This document shows, in pieces, positions 26,961 through 36,337 of a DNA stretch of 64,000 bases. The stretch covers positions 62,001 through 126,000 of the forward strand of contig CAKSNY010000001.1 in assembly GCA_934476455.1 (NCBI GenBank). The letters run 5' to 3'. This DNA is from an uncultured Clostridia bacterium. Lineage in GTDB: Bacteria > Bacillota > Clostridia > UMGS1883. The notes beneath the pieces are model-generated. The model saw only the letters and a program-made list of their open reading frames with translations. It was not told where the DNA came from and made no database searches. Position 1 is the stretch's first letter, and every line of letters starts with the position of its first letter. The translations under genes were made by a program, and so were the position numbers.

Positions 26961-29273
26961 ATGCTTAAAAAAACGTTTGATATAATAAACGCAAAAAGCG
27001 TTCGCTGGCGCTATATATTGTCGTATTTTGTTATAATCTGCATTTTTATATGCTTTGCGATTGTTTCGGTATGTATGTTTTTTAATATACATAAAAGAGA
27101 GCTTATACGCAGCAATGAGTATGCAATGGAAATGGTTGGCGAACAGTTCGAGTCGATATATAACGACATACAAAGCATTATTTATGCCACCTCCTCCGAG
27201 GCGATACGTCCGCTGCTTTTACAAAAGGATGAGGACGAATTTGCCCAGGCGGAAAGGTTTGCAAAAATCTCGCGCGAGATTAAAAAACAGTGCGGCAACG
27301 GCGAATTTTTCGAGCAGTGCTTTTTATACCTTGGCGACTGCGACACGGTTATAAATTCAAGTTCGGTGCTTGTCAGCAAGCTGTATTACGAGGCGTATAT
27401 GAAAGATTGCGGAGTAAGCTATAAAAAGTGGATGGATATAATGAAAAACGATTCTAAAAATTCGTTTGTGGAAATCCGCGATAAAAAAGGCGACAAGAGG
27501 TTTGTGTACATATGTAAAAAGAGCATTGCACCTATAACAAACGGGGACAGTGTATCGCTGGGCTTTGTTTTAAACAGAAACAAAATAAAGCATATTAACG
27601 AAACAATATTTGAAAAGTGCGGCGGGTATGTGGTATCTGTGGGCGGAAGTACGCTTGCTGTAAATTTTTCGCAAAACAGTGCGCTTGATAAGCTTGCGCC
27701 CGAAAAAATTTATACAAAGGGAAAAATAAATTATGTAAAAATAAACAACCGCGAATGTGTGCTGCTGTCGCCCGGCGGCGGTGTTGGAAGCAAAATATCC
27801 CTGATTATACCGGAAAGTGTTTTCTATAAAAATCTGGTGGACGTAATTTTGCTGCAAGTTATAATGCTTATTGTGATTGCGGTGGTTATGGTAATTTTGT
27901 CCATTAAATTTACAAACATACATTTTTCGCCCATTAAATCCATAATGAATACACTAAGCCGGGAAATGCGAAGCGACAAGAAAAACGAATACGAAATAAT
28001 AACCGATATGGTTAAAAAGGTTCAAAGCGAACAGCGGTTTTTAAACGAAAAAATGACGCGGCAGACGCGCTTTTTACGCGAAAACTTTATTAAAAGGCTT
28101 GTAAAAGGAGAGTACGAGTCCGACGCGGCACTTTACGACAGTTTAAAGCTTTATAATATCGAACTTGACGGCGGCAGCTTTTGCACGGCTGTGTTCACAT
28201 TATGCGATTTTGACCCGCTGTGGCTTGATTCTGCCGACTCGCCCGAGTACTACAAGAGTGCGCTTATTGCAATGGAGAACATAGTGTCCGAGCTTATAAA
28301 CGAAAAATATACGTGCTACACGGTTAATCTGGACGATGAAATAGTATGCGTTATAAACTTTCAAAATTCTGTTTCTGAGGACGCGTTTAAAAGCTCGGTT
28401 GAAGATATTTACCGCTATGCCCGCGGATTTATAAAAGAAAATCTGGGCTTTACGTTTAAGACGGCGGTCGGAAGAATAAAAGACAATATCTTAGATGTGT
28501 GCGTGTCGTACAATGAGGCGATAAGCTGTATCGAATACAATCTTATATATGAAACTGAAAACGTTTTTGCAGAGGATATAGAGCCGCAGTATAATGACAG
28601 CCTCAACACTCTTTTAACAAAAACAAACAGCCTTGTAAAAGAAATGCTGCGCCAGGAGCGCGGGGAAGAACACAGCACACATATAACGCACCTTTGCGAA
28701 ATGTGTATATCGCTTGCAACAACAACGCCGAACCTTGTTAATAACATTTTGTACGGATTAACCGACAGCCTTATAAGGCAGCTTTTGTTCTTAAACGATG
28801 ACGACGGGCAGATACGCGCTTTTGCCGAACATATAGCCGAAAAATATGCTTTTGACGGCGTAAAGGGATTTTCGGAAATGAAAGAACTGATTACAAAGCT
28901 TTCGGAGGAAGTAGATACATTTCTGAAAAAATATAAAAGCGAAGATTATTTGAAAACGCGCGTTGACGGTTACATAAGGGAAAATTACGCAAACCCCGAA
29001 TTGTGCGTACGAAGCATTGCGGAGCATTTTAAGCTGAATCCGACATACCTCACATCGTCCGTAAGGAAAAGCTCCGGCACAGGTGTTTTGGAGATGATAA
29101 ATAAGGTTCGGTGCGAAAAGTCGATAGAGCTTTTAATCGGAAGCAAAAAGTCGGTAAACGATATAGCAAGTGCCGTGGGCTGCACAAGTGCGCATACATA
29201 TATACGCATTTTCAAGAAATATTATTTCTGCACGCCTACCGAATACAGAAATAACTTCGGACAAGGAGAATAA
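26961..29273 (+). CDS. membrane-bound AraC-family sensor-regulator (YesN-like)
   Basis: 770 residues with the same plan as the protein at 3801: membrane helix at ~18-43, an extracellular ligand domain (~45-290), a second helix (~292-318), a cytoplasmic linker, and a C-terminal AraC double helix-turn-helix (~670-765; ELCVRSIAEHFKLNPTYLTS, VNDIASAVGCTSAHTYIRIF). It probably senses a polysaccharide fragment outside the cell and activates the lyase and importer genes downstream. Its own promoter carries TGTACA boxes shared with the importer promoter. The ATG 26961 follows a GAGG site. The next gene starts 22 bp after its stop. Confidence 0.9.
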   Translation: MLKKTFDIINAKSVRWRYILSYFVIICIFICFAIVSVCMFFNIHKRELIRSNEYAMEMVGEQFESIYNDIQSIIYATSSEAIRPLLLQKDEDEFAQAERFAKISREIKKQCGNGEFFEQCFLYLGDCDTVINSSSVLVSKLYYEAYMKDCGVSYKKWMDIMKNDSKNSFVEIRDKKGDKRFVYICKKSIAPITNGDSVSLGFVLNRNKIKHINETIFEKCGGYVVSVGGSTLAVNFSQNSALDKLAPEKIYTKGKINYVKINNRECVLLSPGGGVGSKISLIIPESVFYKNLVDVILLQVIMLIVIAVVMVILSIKFTNIHFSPIKSIMNTLSREMRSDKKNEYEIITDMVKKVQSEQRFLNEKMTRQTRFLRENFIKRLVKGEYESDAALYDSLKLYNIELDGGSFCTAVFTLCDFDPLWLDSADSPEYYKSALIAMENIVSELINEKYTCYTVNLDDEIVCVINFQNSVSEDAFKSSVEDIYRYARGFIKENLGFTFKTAVGRIKDNILDVCVSYNEAISCIEYNLIYETENVFAEDIEPQYNDSLNTLLTKTNSLVKEMLRQERGEEHSTHITHLCEMCISLATTTPNLVNNILYGLTDSLIRQLLFLNDDDGQIRAFAEHIAEKYAFDGVKGFSEMKELITKLSEEVDTFLKKYKSEDYLKTRVDGYIRENYANPELCVRSIAEHFKLNPTYLTSSVRKSSGTGVLEMINKVRCEKSIELLIGSKKSVNDIASAVGCTSAHTYIRIFKKYYFCTPTEYRNNFGQGE

Positions 29274-29295
29274 TGACACAAAAGGAGGAGAAACG

Positions 29296-32200
29296 ATGAA
29301 AAAAGCAAAGCAGCGGTTGCTCTTTGCCTGCGCGTTTTGTGCATCAATATTTTTATGCACGGCATCGGGCACAGCGGAGAAAAGCATAGATTATGCCGCG
29401 CCGATGAATGGTGAGGGGTGCAGCATAGAGGCGGAAAGCGCCGTAAGATGTACAGACAGCGAAATTCTGAAGGAAAGCTCCTTTTCCGGCGGTGCGGCGG
29501 TAAAGATTTACGGGCGCGGTGATGACAAAAAAGAACAAAACCCGTCGCTGCTGTTTCCGTTTGATGTTAATAAAAGCACGCTCTACAGTATATGGCTGCG
29601 GGTAAACACGGGGCAATATGAAAATACTTTATTATACGACCTGTACGGTGACGGAGAATATGCGGAAAAAAAACTTTCTGCATCAGATAATATAAGATGG
29701 GTCAGGCTTGGCACGGCAGTGTATGCAAAGGGTGTAAAGGAAATACGCATTACACCCGTAAACAGTGTGACAGCCGATAAGATAATTGTAACGTCGGACG
29801 CGGAATTTATTCCGTCGGGCGCTTCGGGGGAGCCACCCGAAAATTACAGCAGCAGCTATTTTTTACAGGAAAACATAAAAATATTTCCGCAAAGGGGCGT
29901 TCACCCGCGGCTGTACGCCGTAAAGGCGGATATACCCGCAATAAGGGCAAAGCTTGAAAGCGACACATATAAAGCCGAATATAAAAAAATACAGATTAAC
30001 GCAAACAAAAGCGTAAAGCCGCTGCCAAAGGGCGGGTCCGATTATACGGACAACATATCATGTAAAGATATTTTACTTGACAGGGCGTTTTCGTATCTGA
30101 TTGGAGATAGTGACAAGGCGCACGCAAGAGAAACCGTGGAACAAATGAAAGGTTTTTTGAAAACAGTTACGTTTGATAAGTCGGACACAACCTATAAATC
30201 ACGGTATATAGGTGAAACGCTTAATGCAGCTGCCTGTGTGTACGACTGGTGCTACGGCTGTCTTACAAAAAAGGATAAACAGTTTTTTATACGCAGAATG
30301 AAGGAGCTTGCGCAAGTTACCGAGGTGGGATACCCTGCCGTAAAGAGAAGCTATGTGATAGCGCACGCACCGGAAAGCCTTATATACAGGGATCAGCTTG
30401 CCGTCGGGATTGCAATTTACGATGAAGAGGAGGACTGGTACCAAAATGTTGCATCAATTATTTTTGAAAGGCTTCTTCCGGTTAAAAATTTCCTCAATTC
30501 ATCGCTTGCGGATTTTTCGGGCAGCACATATACTGAGGCGCGCAACACAGGCGCCGTAAAAGCCGAATTTATGTTCGGAAAGCTGGGGCTTTCGGAAAGT
30601 ATATTCTGTAAAGAATACAAAGACGTATTTTACAAGCTTATTTACACGCGGCTTCCGAACGGAATTTGGTTTAAAGAAGGTGACGATTACGCCTGGGACA
30701 GATATGTACCCGATACAAGGTCACCCCTTTACGGAGACATCTTTTCCTATACAGGGTCGCACTACGGTGACCCCTACCTTCTGCGCCAGGGGCTTTTAGA
30801 TAATACGGCAAAAAACGAAATCGATATTTTTAACATACTTGCGACCGATTTAAACGCGGATATTAAAGAACCCACAGAGCTTCCTTTAACGCATTTTACA
30901 AAATACCCGATGTCGTCTATGACGGCGCGCACCTCTTGGCAAAACGGGCTTAATGCACCTACGGCAATGGCGTACGTAAATATGCGTGAGGTGACGGTGG
31001 GCGACCACCAACACCGTGACGTGGGGGCTTTTCAACTGTGGTATAAAGGAATGCTTGCGATTGATTCGGGATTGTATGAATACGGCGAGCATTATGGAAA
31101 TTATCAAACGCGCTCAATAGCACACAACAGCGTAACTGTTACAGACCCCGACGAGGTTTACGGCACATACGCGGCAGACGGCGGACAGCGCGAGGTTAAA
31201 AGCTTCGGTCCGTACGGAGATATGCTTGAGGAGGTTTTAGCGTCTGTGGAAAGCGGCGAATGTATAACCGCAAAGGATGTAAAAACATTTTACGGCGGCG
31301 GAGAGTACAGCCCCGTATTTTCCTACATATCCGGAAATATTGCACCCGCATATACAGATAAAATAAAAAGCTATGAAAGAAGCTTTGTTTTTATAAACAC
31401 CAAAAACACTGCCTATCCCGCGGCTCTTTTGGTGCTTGACGACCTTGAAGCAGCGAGCGCGGAATTTAAAAAGAAATGGCTTTTACATTCGCAGGAGGAG
31501 CCGGTAATTTCTGAGAGCGAAAACAAAATAACGATAAAAAGAACGGATAACGGGCAAAACGGAATGCTTGTAAATAAAACGCTTATCCCCGAAATCGGCG
31601 GCGCTGCTTTTGAAAAGGTGGGCGGCAGCGGAAAGGAATATTATGTAGGGGATAAAAACTATGCGCCGAGCAGAAGTGAAAACGGGCTGCAATTTGACGC
31701 GGGAGCGTGGCGTGTGGAAATTTCGCCGAAAAATGAGAGTGCAAAGGACAAATTTCTTAATGTTATGTATGTAACGGACGCAGACGGTACCGCAGCGGAA
31801 ATGCCTGTTTTTAAAGAGGAGGACAAAAAGCTTATAAATGTTACGCTGCTTGATAAAACGGTTGTTTTCCCGAAAAACGAAAAAACATTTGCCGGTGATT
31901 TCACCATAAATGTGCGTGAAAACGGTTTTTCCGAGATTGATGTTCTTTTATGCGGACTGTCCCCTGGGAAGTGGAGTGTAAGCAAAGCAGGAAAAAGCGA
32001 ATGTGCAGAGGTTTTAAAAAATGAAGAATGTGCGTATTTTAAGCTTGTACCGGGAGAATATACCGTTTCAAAGGCTGATGAAAAAGAAATTGTAACTGCA
32101 TACACCTATGAGGAAAAAAAGGAAGATTTCGGAGATTTTCTTATAAGAAAAAACAATAATCTGATGTATATACCTAAAAAAACAGTATTGTGTGATAATG

Positions 32201-32490
32201 CGCCGTATGTTGCAATTGACGGAATTTTTACACAGCTTGGGGCAACAGTTGTTTATAAAACGGCAGATAAAATATGCTTTAATGCCGGAAATAAAACGTA
32301 TACCGCATATTTTGGCGGTACAGCGGAGGAAAACGGTACGGATCTTTTTCTTAAGCACCCGATAAAAATTTTTGACGGAGAGTTTTATGCTTCGCCCGAA
32401 GATTTTAAAAAGCCGCTTAACCTAAGCAATATAAAGTATGATGAAAAAGCGCGTCTTCTTATATTTTCATGGGGAGGTGCGGCGGAATGA
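29296..32490 (+). CDS. secreted heparinase II/III-family polysaccharide lyase-like protein
   Basis: 1064 residues. Signal peptide (~1-25); N-terminal beta-sandwich (~30-175) resembling a carbohydrate-binding module; a helical alpha/alpha-toroid (~190-540; AACVYDWCYG, TEVGYPAVKRSY, HAPESLIYRDQL, KEGDDYAWDRY); a heparinase II/III-like beta-sandwich beginning near 545 with GDHQHRD (~568-574) and RSIAHNSV; and a copper-amine-oxidase-N-like domain (~960-1060; AIDGIFTQLGA). The family cleaves uronic-acid polysaccharides by beta-elimination, leaving unsaturated ends that GH105 (10407) could remove. The exact substrate cannot be read. Start ATG 29296 sits behind AAAGGAGGAG. It is a clear paralogue of 44405-48082, which has an added C-terminal domain. 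Confidence 0.85.
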   Translation: MKKAKQRLLFACAFCASIFLCTASGTAEKSIDYAAPMNGEGCSIEAESAVRCTDSEILKESSFSGGAAVKIYGRGDDKKEQNPSLLFPFDVNKSTLYSIWLRVNTGQYENTLLYDLYGDGEYAEKKLSASDNIRWVRLGTAVYAKGVKEIRITPVNSVTADKIIVTSDAEFIPSGASGEPPENYSSSYFLQENIKIFPQRGVHPRLYAVKADIPAIRAKLESDTYKAEYKKIQINANKSVKPLPKGGSDYTDNISCKDILLDRAFSYLIGDSDKAHARETVEQMKGFLKTVTFDKSDTTYKSRYIGETLNAAACVYDWCYGCLTKKDKQFFIRRMKELAQVTEVGYPAVKRSYVIAHAPESLIYRDQLAVGIAIYDEEEDWYQNVASIIFERLLPVKNFLNSSLADFSGSTYTEARNTGAVKAEFMFGKLGLSESIFCKEYKDVFYKLIYTRLPNGIWFKEGDDYAWDRYVPDTRSPLYGDIFSYTGSHYGDPYLLRQGLLDNTAKNEIDIFNILATDLNADIKEPTELPLTHFTKYPMSSMTARTSWQNGLNAPTAMAYVNMREVTVGDHQHRDVGAFQLWYKGMLAIDSGLYEYGEHYGNYQTRSIAHNSVTVTDPDEVYGTYAADGGQREVKSFGPYGDMLEEVLASVESGECITAKDVKTFYGGGEYSPVFSYISGNIAPAYTDKIKSYERSFVFINTKNTAYPAALLVLDDLEAASAEFKKKWLLHSQEEPVISESENKITIKRTDNGQNGMLVNKTLIPEIGGAAFEKVGGSGKEYYVGDKNYAPSRSENGLQFDAGAWRVEISPKNESAKDKFLNVMYVTDADGTAAEMPVFKEEDKKLINVTLLDKTVVFPKNEKTFAGDFTINVRENGFSEIDVLLCGLSPGKWSVSKAGKSECAEVLKNEECAYFKLVPGEYTVSKADEKEIVTAYTYEEKKEDFGDFLIRKNNNLMYIPKKTVLCDNAPYVAIDGIFTQLGATVVYKTADKICFNAGNKTYTAYFGGTAEENGTDLFLKHPIKIFDGEFYASPEDFKKPLNLSNIKYDEKARLLIFSWGGAAE

Positions 32491-34349
32491 ATACAGTAAA
32501 GAAAACAGTTTTACTTTTCTTTTGCAGCCTGATTTTTTCATATGCGGCATATGCAAGCAGCAGTATTATTAAAAAGGGTGATTATATTTCATTCGGTAAT
32601 TATAACGGCACAGATATAGTGTGGATTGCACTTTATGAGGAGGACGGCGGCATAACGCTTTTGTCGCGGAATGTGCTTTTTGAAGCGCCGTTCGGGGAAA
32701 GCGGCAGGTGGGCGCAGTCGGGTCTTCGGGAAAGCATTTATGCCGGGGGTGGATTTTTAAAAACGGCTTTTACGGATGAAGAGTATGGGCTGCTTATACC
32801 AAAAAGCATTAAAAGCGCATTAAATGACAATAATATCCCTTTTTCGCAAACGGGTACACAGGTACAGCAGTATTTTTTTAAAGCAAACAATGTGCTGAAA
32901 AATAATGCCGATGCCTTTTGCGAATATACGGAGGACAAAATTTTTATTCCGTCGCTTTCGGATATTGCCATGCTTTCAGATGATGCATACTTGTACGGTG
33001 CGGATGCAGTTACCGCAGAAGATATGCAGCACACCGTAAGGGCATACTGGCTGCGCGATGCGATGTACGGTGCAGATAGCACAAATGTGCGATATGTAAC
33101 GGAAAATGAAGAAATCGGATACACAAAAAGCGAAAATACTGCTTTTGTGCGTGTTATGTGCGTGATTGACGCAAAAAAACTGGGTGTGGAAAGCGGCAGC
33201 GGAGAGGAAGAAACGCCGTATGTTGTTAAAAACGAACTGTACATAAGCGTTAAGCCCGAGGCGGAAACCGTAACAGGTGCGGGAAGCGTAAATATAAGCG
33301 TATTTACAAATGCCGATGACGGCGAAAACGTCAGTGTTTACGCAAACGGCATCGTTTGCGCAAAAAACGCGGACGGAAGGTACAGCGCCTTGTGCGATGC
33401 CGGGGTAAATATTATTACGGCGGAAATAACAGACAGTGACGGAAGAATTTTAAAAGAGCCGCAGCCGACAAGCGTATTTGTGATTGAAAACGAAGAAAAG
33501 AAAATAGCCGAAAAGGTGGATTTTGAGGGGGAAATACCGCAAAAATACACTGACCGCGGCACCGTTATACAATCCGGCGCGGCACGCGGAAACATTTTTA
33601 AGCTTGTTTCACAGGCAAAAAGCAACAACCAGGTGCATATAGGAACATTCAGCGAGAAAAAAGACCTTGCACTTATAGAGGCGGATATTAAATTTGAAAC
33701 GCCCGAGGTTTCCGTTAAATCACCGTTTTATATAAGGCTGCTGCCTGCAAACGTGCTTTTTGCGCCGATAGTTATTGATAAGAACGGGCTTTTGACCTTG
33801 CAGGGGATAGAAAACGCGCAGGAAAGTATGCAGCTTGAAAAAAACAGGTGGTACAATTTTAAAATAATAATTAAGGACGCGGACAATACAATAACCGTTG
33901 CGGTGGATAATAAGGTTATATGCCGCAACAAAAAAATTGTACAGGAATTTAAATATACGCGTTATGTAAATCTGTCAAGCAACTGGAATGCGTCCGACAG
34001 TGATAATGTGATGTATGCGGACAATATTTATCTTGCAGAGGCCAGCGAAAAAGAAGCATCGGTTAAAGCGCTGCTTTCAAAAACGGAAAGCGGATATAAA
34101 TATTTTGTAATGAACAATTCCAAAAACACGCTTAATGCAAATTTATACATTGCAGGGTACGAAAACGAGGGTAAAATGACCGCTGCTTTGAAGGTGCCTG
34201 TCCTTGCGGAGGGCGAAACGGGTATATATGCTGCGGTCGGCAAAGAAAAATTCGGCGGTGAATACGCATTTTTAAAAACGTTCTTATTCACGGAAAATCT
34301 TACGCCCGCAGCGCCCTGCTGTGTGCTTAACAGCCGTAATAATCAATAA
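32487..34349 (+). CDS. secreted DUF6273-type protein with Ig-like and lectin-like domains
   Basis: 620 residues, starting at ATG 32487 inside the stop of the lyase gene (ATGA overlap) with GGGGAGGTG upstream. A signal peptide is followed by a domain (~22-235; WIALYEEDGGITLLSRNVL, WAQSGLRESIY, AFTDEEYGLLIP) that matches the DUF6273 pattern common in clostridial surface proteins. An Ig-like segment (~240-325) and a concanavalin-like fold (~345-510; KNRWYNFKIIIKDADNTITVAV) follow, ending in a short beta domain. No catalytic residues are recognisable; a glycan-binding role beside the lyase is inferred. It closes the transcript before the importer promoter. Confidence 0.75.
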   Translation: MNTVKKTVLLFFCSLIFSYAAYASSSIIKKGDYISFGNYNGTDIVWIALYEEDGGITLLSRNVLFEAPFGESGRWAQSGLRESIYAGGGFLKTAFTDEEYGLLIPKSIKSALNDNNIPFSQTGTQVQQYFFKANNVLKNNADAFCEYTEDKIFIPSLSDIAMLSDDAYLYGADAVTAEDMQHTVRAYWLRDAMYGADSTNVRYVTENEEIGYTKSENTAFVRVMCVIDAKKLGVESGSGEEETPYVVKNELYISVKPEAETVTGAGSVNISVFTNADDGENVSVYANGIVCAKNADGRYSALCDAGVNIITAEITDSDGRILKEPQPTSVFVIENEEKKIAEKVDFEGEIPQKYTDRGTVIQSGAARGNIFKLVSQAKSNNQVHIGTFSEKKDLALIEADIKFETPEVSVKSPFYIRLLPANVLFAPIVIDKNGLLTLQGIENAQESMQLEKNRWYNFKIIIKDADNTITVAVDNKVICRNKKIVQEFKYTRYVNLSSNWNASDSDNVMYADNIYLAEASEKEASVKALLSKTESGYKYFVMNNSKNTLNANLYIAGYENEGKMTAALKVPVLAEGETGIYAAVGKEKFGGEYAFLKTFLFTENLTPAAPCCVLNSRNNQ

Positions 34350-34360
34350 ATATTGGAAAT

Positions 34361-34414
34361 TGTACATTAAGGAAAAAAGTGTACATTGACTTTGAAAAGG
34401 GCGCGTGCTACGCT
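34361..34414 (+). promoter_or_regulatory. promoter/operator of the ABC importer operon with paired TGTACA boxes
   Basis: TGTACA at 34361-34366 and 34380-34385 are 19 bp apart, as at 26837. The second box overlaps TTGACT (34386-34391); 17 bp further lies TACGCT (34409-34414), preceded by TGC as an extended -10. The leader to ATG 34444 is short. The same arrangement upstream of the regulator gene suggests one activator controls both. Confidence 0.7.
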
Positions 34415-34443
34415 TAAATCAACACTTCAGGGGGGATGAGAAT

Positions 34444-35421
34444 ATGATGAAAAGGGCTGCCGGCAATAAAAGCGGCGCAGCGGGAAACGGCGGTTTTCTC
34501 AAATCAACAAAGGATGATTTTAAAAGAAACTGGGTGCTGTATCTTATGGTACTGCCGGTGGTTGTGTATTACATAATATTTATGTATTTGCCGATGGGCG
34601 GTCTTATAATGGCATTTCAGGACTTTCGCTTTAACATTCGGTACGACTTTTTGGGAAATTTAATTCACAGCAAATGGGTCGGGCTTGAGCATTTTAAAAG
34701 CTTTTTCAGCGGAATTTATTTTGGGCGCGTGCTTACAAACACGCTGCGCATAAGCATTTTTTCATTGATATTTTCATTTCCGATACCGATTATTCTGGCT
34801 CTTTTAATGAACGAACTGCGAAGTGAAAAGTTTAAGAAAACAACACAGGTATTAAGCTATCTGCCGCACTTTATATCAATTGTTGTCGTTTGCGGTATGA
34901 TAAAGGACTTTACAAGCGATACAGGCTTTATAACGCTTTTTGTTTCAAAAATAATGGGAACAGAGCCCAAGGCAATGCTAAACGATGCAAATTTGTTTTT
35001 GCCGGTGTACATAATAAGCGGAATATGGCAGCAAATGGGATGGAATGCCATTATTTATACGGCAGCGCTTTCAGGTATAGACCAGTCACTTTACGAGGCT
35101 GCCGCAATCGACGGCGCCAACCGCTGGCAGCAAACGCTGCATGTAACAATCGTGGGAATACTTCCGACGATAATTATAATGCTTATACTTGAAACGGGGA
35201 AGGTGCTTAACGTTTCGTTTGAGAAGGTGCTTCTTTTGTATAACGAGCTTACCGCCAGCAAAGCCGAGGTAATATCAACATTTGTTTACAAGCGCGGTAT
35301 TATTAACCGCGACTGGAGCTTTTCTGTGGCTGTCAGCCTATTTAATTCTGTTATAAGCTTTGTTTTGGTGCTTGTTGTAAACAAGATATGCAACAGATTG
35401 ACGGAAACAAGCTTGTGGTAA
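34444..35421 (+). CDS. CUT1-type sugar ABC transporter permease (LplB-like)
   Basis: 325 residues, with a basic N-terminus and six predicted membrane helices. The inner-membrane-protein EAA loop is present (YEAAAIDGANRWQQTLHVTIVGI, near 215-240). It matches the LplB/YteP permeases that import pectin- and lyase-derived oligosaccharides in Bacillus. ATG 34444 is preferred to upstream frame because GGGGGATGAG lies just before it. It is first of a permease-permease-lipoprotein operon that has no ATPase, so a shared MsmX-type ATPase elsewhere is expected. Confidence 0.93.
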   Translation: MMKRAAGNKSGAAGNGGFLKSTKDDFKRNWVLYLMVLPVVVYYIIFMYLPMGGLIMAFQDFRFNIRYDFLGNLIHSKWVGLEHFKSFFSGIYFGRVLTNTLRISIFSLIFSFPIPIILALLMNELRSEKFKKTTQVLSYLPHFISIVVVCGMIKDFTSDTGFITLFVSKIMGTEPKAMLNDANLFLPVYIISGIWQQMGWNAIIYTAALSGIDQSLYEAAAIDGANRWQQTLHVTIVGILPTIIIMLILETGKVLNVSFEKVLLLYNELTASKAEVISTFVYKRGIINRDWSFSVAVSLFNSVISFVLVLVVNKICNRLTETSLW

Positions 35422-35433
35422 GGGGGCGGCATT

Positions 35434-36315
35434 ATGAATATGAAAAGAACAACCGGCGAAAAGATTTTTAACGTATTTAACATAATATTGATGATAGGCG
35501 TAATTGTTACATGCCTGTACCCCGTATATTACACAATAGTAGCGTCTGTAAGTAATTCGGATATGCTTATGGCACACCGCGGAATACTTTTGTGGCCGCT
35601 GGGAATGTCGTTTTCGGCATATGAAAAAATAGGGCAAAACAGCATGGTAACAACCGGCTTTTTAAACACTTTTTTCGTGCTTATAACAGGCGTTACGATA
35701 AACGTACTGCTTACGCTTTTGGGCGGATACTTTCTTTCACGAAAAAATGTAAAATGGAAAAATGTGTTTATGGTTATGGTGGTAATTACAATGTATTTTA
35801 ACGGCGGGCTTGTACCTACATACCTTACCGTTAAAAGCGTAGGGCTTGAAAACTCGTTATGGTCGCTTATCATACCTACGGCGGTAAACACCTTTAACCT
35901 TATAATTATGCGCACGGGTTTTCAGTCTATCCCGGACGAAATGGAAGAAGCCGCAAGAATAGACGGTGCAGGGCATATGACAATACTTTTTAAAATATGC
36001 GTACCCGTGATAAAAGCAACAATAGCCGTTATACTTTTGTATTATGCGGTAGGACACTGGAATTCGTGGTTTAACGCCTCTATTTACATTAAAGACAGAA
36101 ATTTATATCCCATACAGCTTGTTTTAAGAGAAATACTTATTCAAAGCAACACTGCAAGTATGACAACGGGTGTGGATTCGGGCGATGTGGAATCTATCGC
36201 GGAATCTATAAAGTATGCGCTTATAGTCGTTACAACAGTGCCTATACTGTGCGCATATCCGTTTTTGCAGCGGTTTTTCGAAAAGGGCGTTATGGTAGGC
36301 TCTGTAAAGGGTTAA
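35434..36315 (+). CDS. CUT1-type sugar ABC transporter permease (YtcP-like)
   Basis: 293 residues, six predicted membrane helices and an EAA loop (MEEAARIDGAGHMTILFKICVPV, near 170-192). Matches the YtcP/LplC permeases that pair with LplB-type subunits. It follows its partner by 12 bp and precedes the binding lipoprotein by 22 bp. It forms half of the transmembrane channel for imported oligosaccharide. Confidence 0.93.
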   Translation: MNMKRTTGEKIFNVFNIILMIGVIVTCLYPVYYTIVASVSNSDMLMAHRGILLWPLGMSFSAYEKIGQNSMVTTGFLNTFFVLITGVTINVLLTLLGGYFLSRKNVKWKNVFMVMVVITMYFNGGLVPTYLTVKSVGLENSLWSLIIPTAVNTFNLIIMRTGFQSIPDEMEEAARIDGAGHMTILFKICVPVIKATIAVILLYYAVGHWNSWFNASIYIKDRNLYPIQLVLREILIQSNTASMTTGVDSGDVESIAESIKYALIVVTTVPILCAYPFLQRFFEKGVMVGSVKG

Positions 36316-36337
36316 TAAAAATAAAGGAGGAAGAGGT

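Noticed and set aside
28550..28570. Possible catabolite-responsive (cre) site TGAAAACGTTTTTG
   Set aside because: It is inside the coding part of the AraC gene and misses the conserved CA at the right end.
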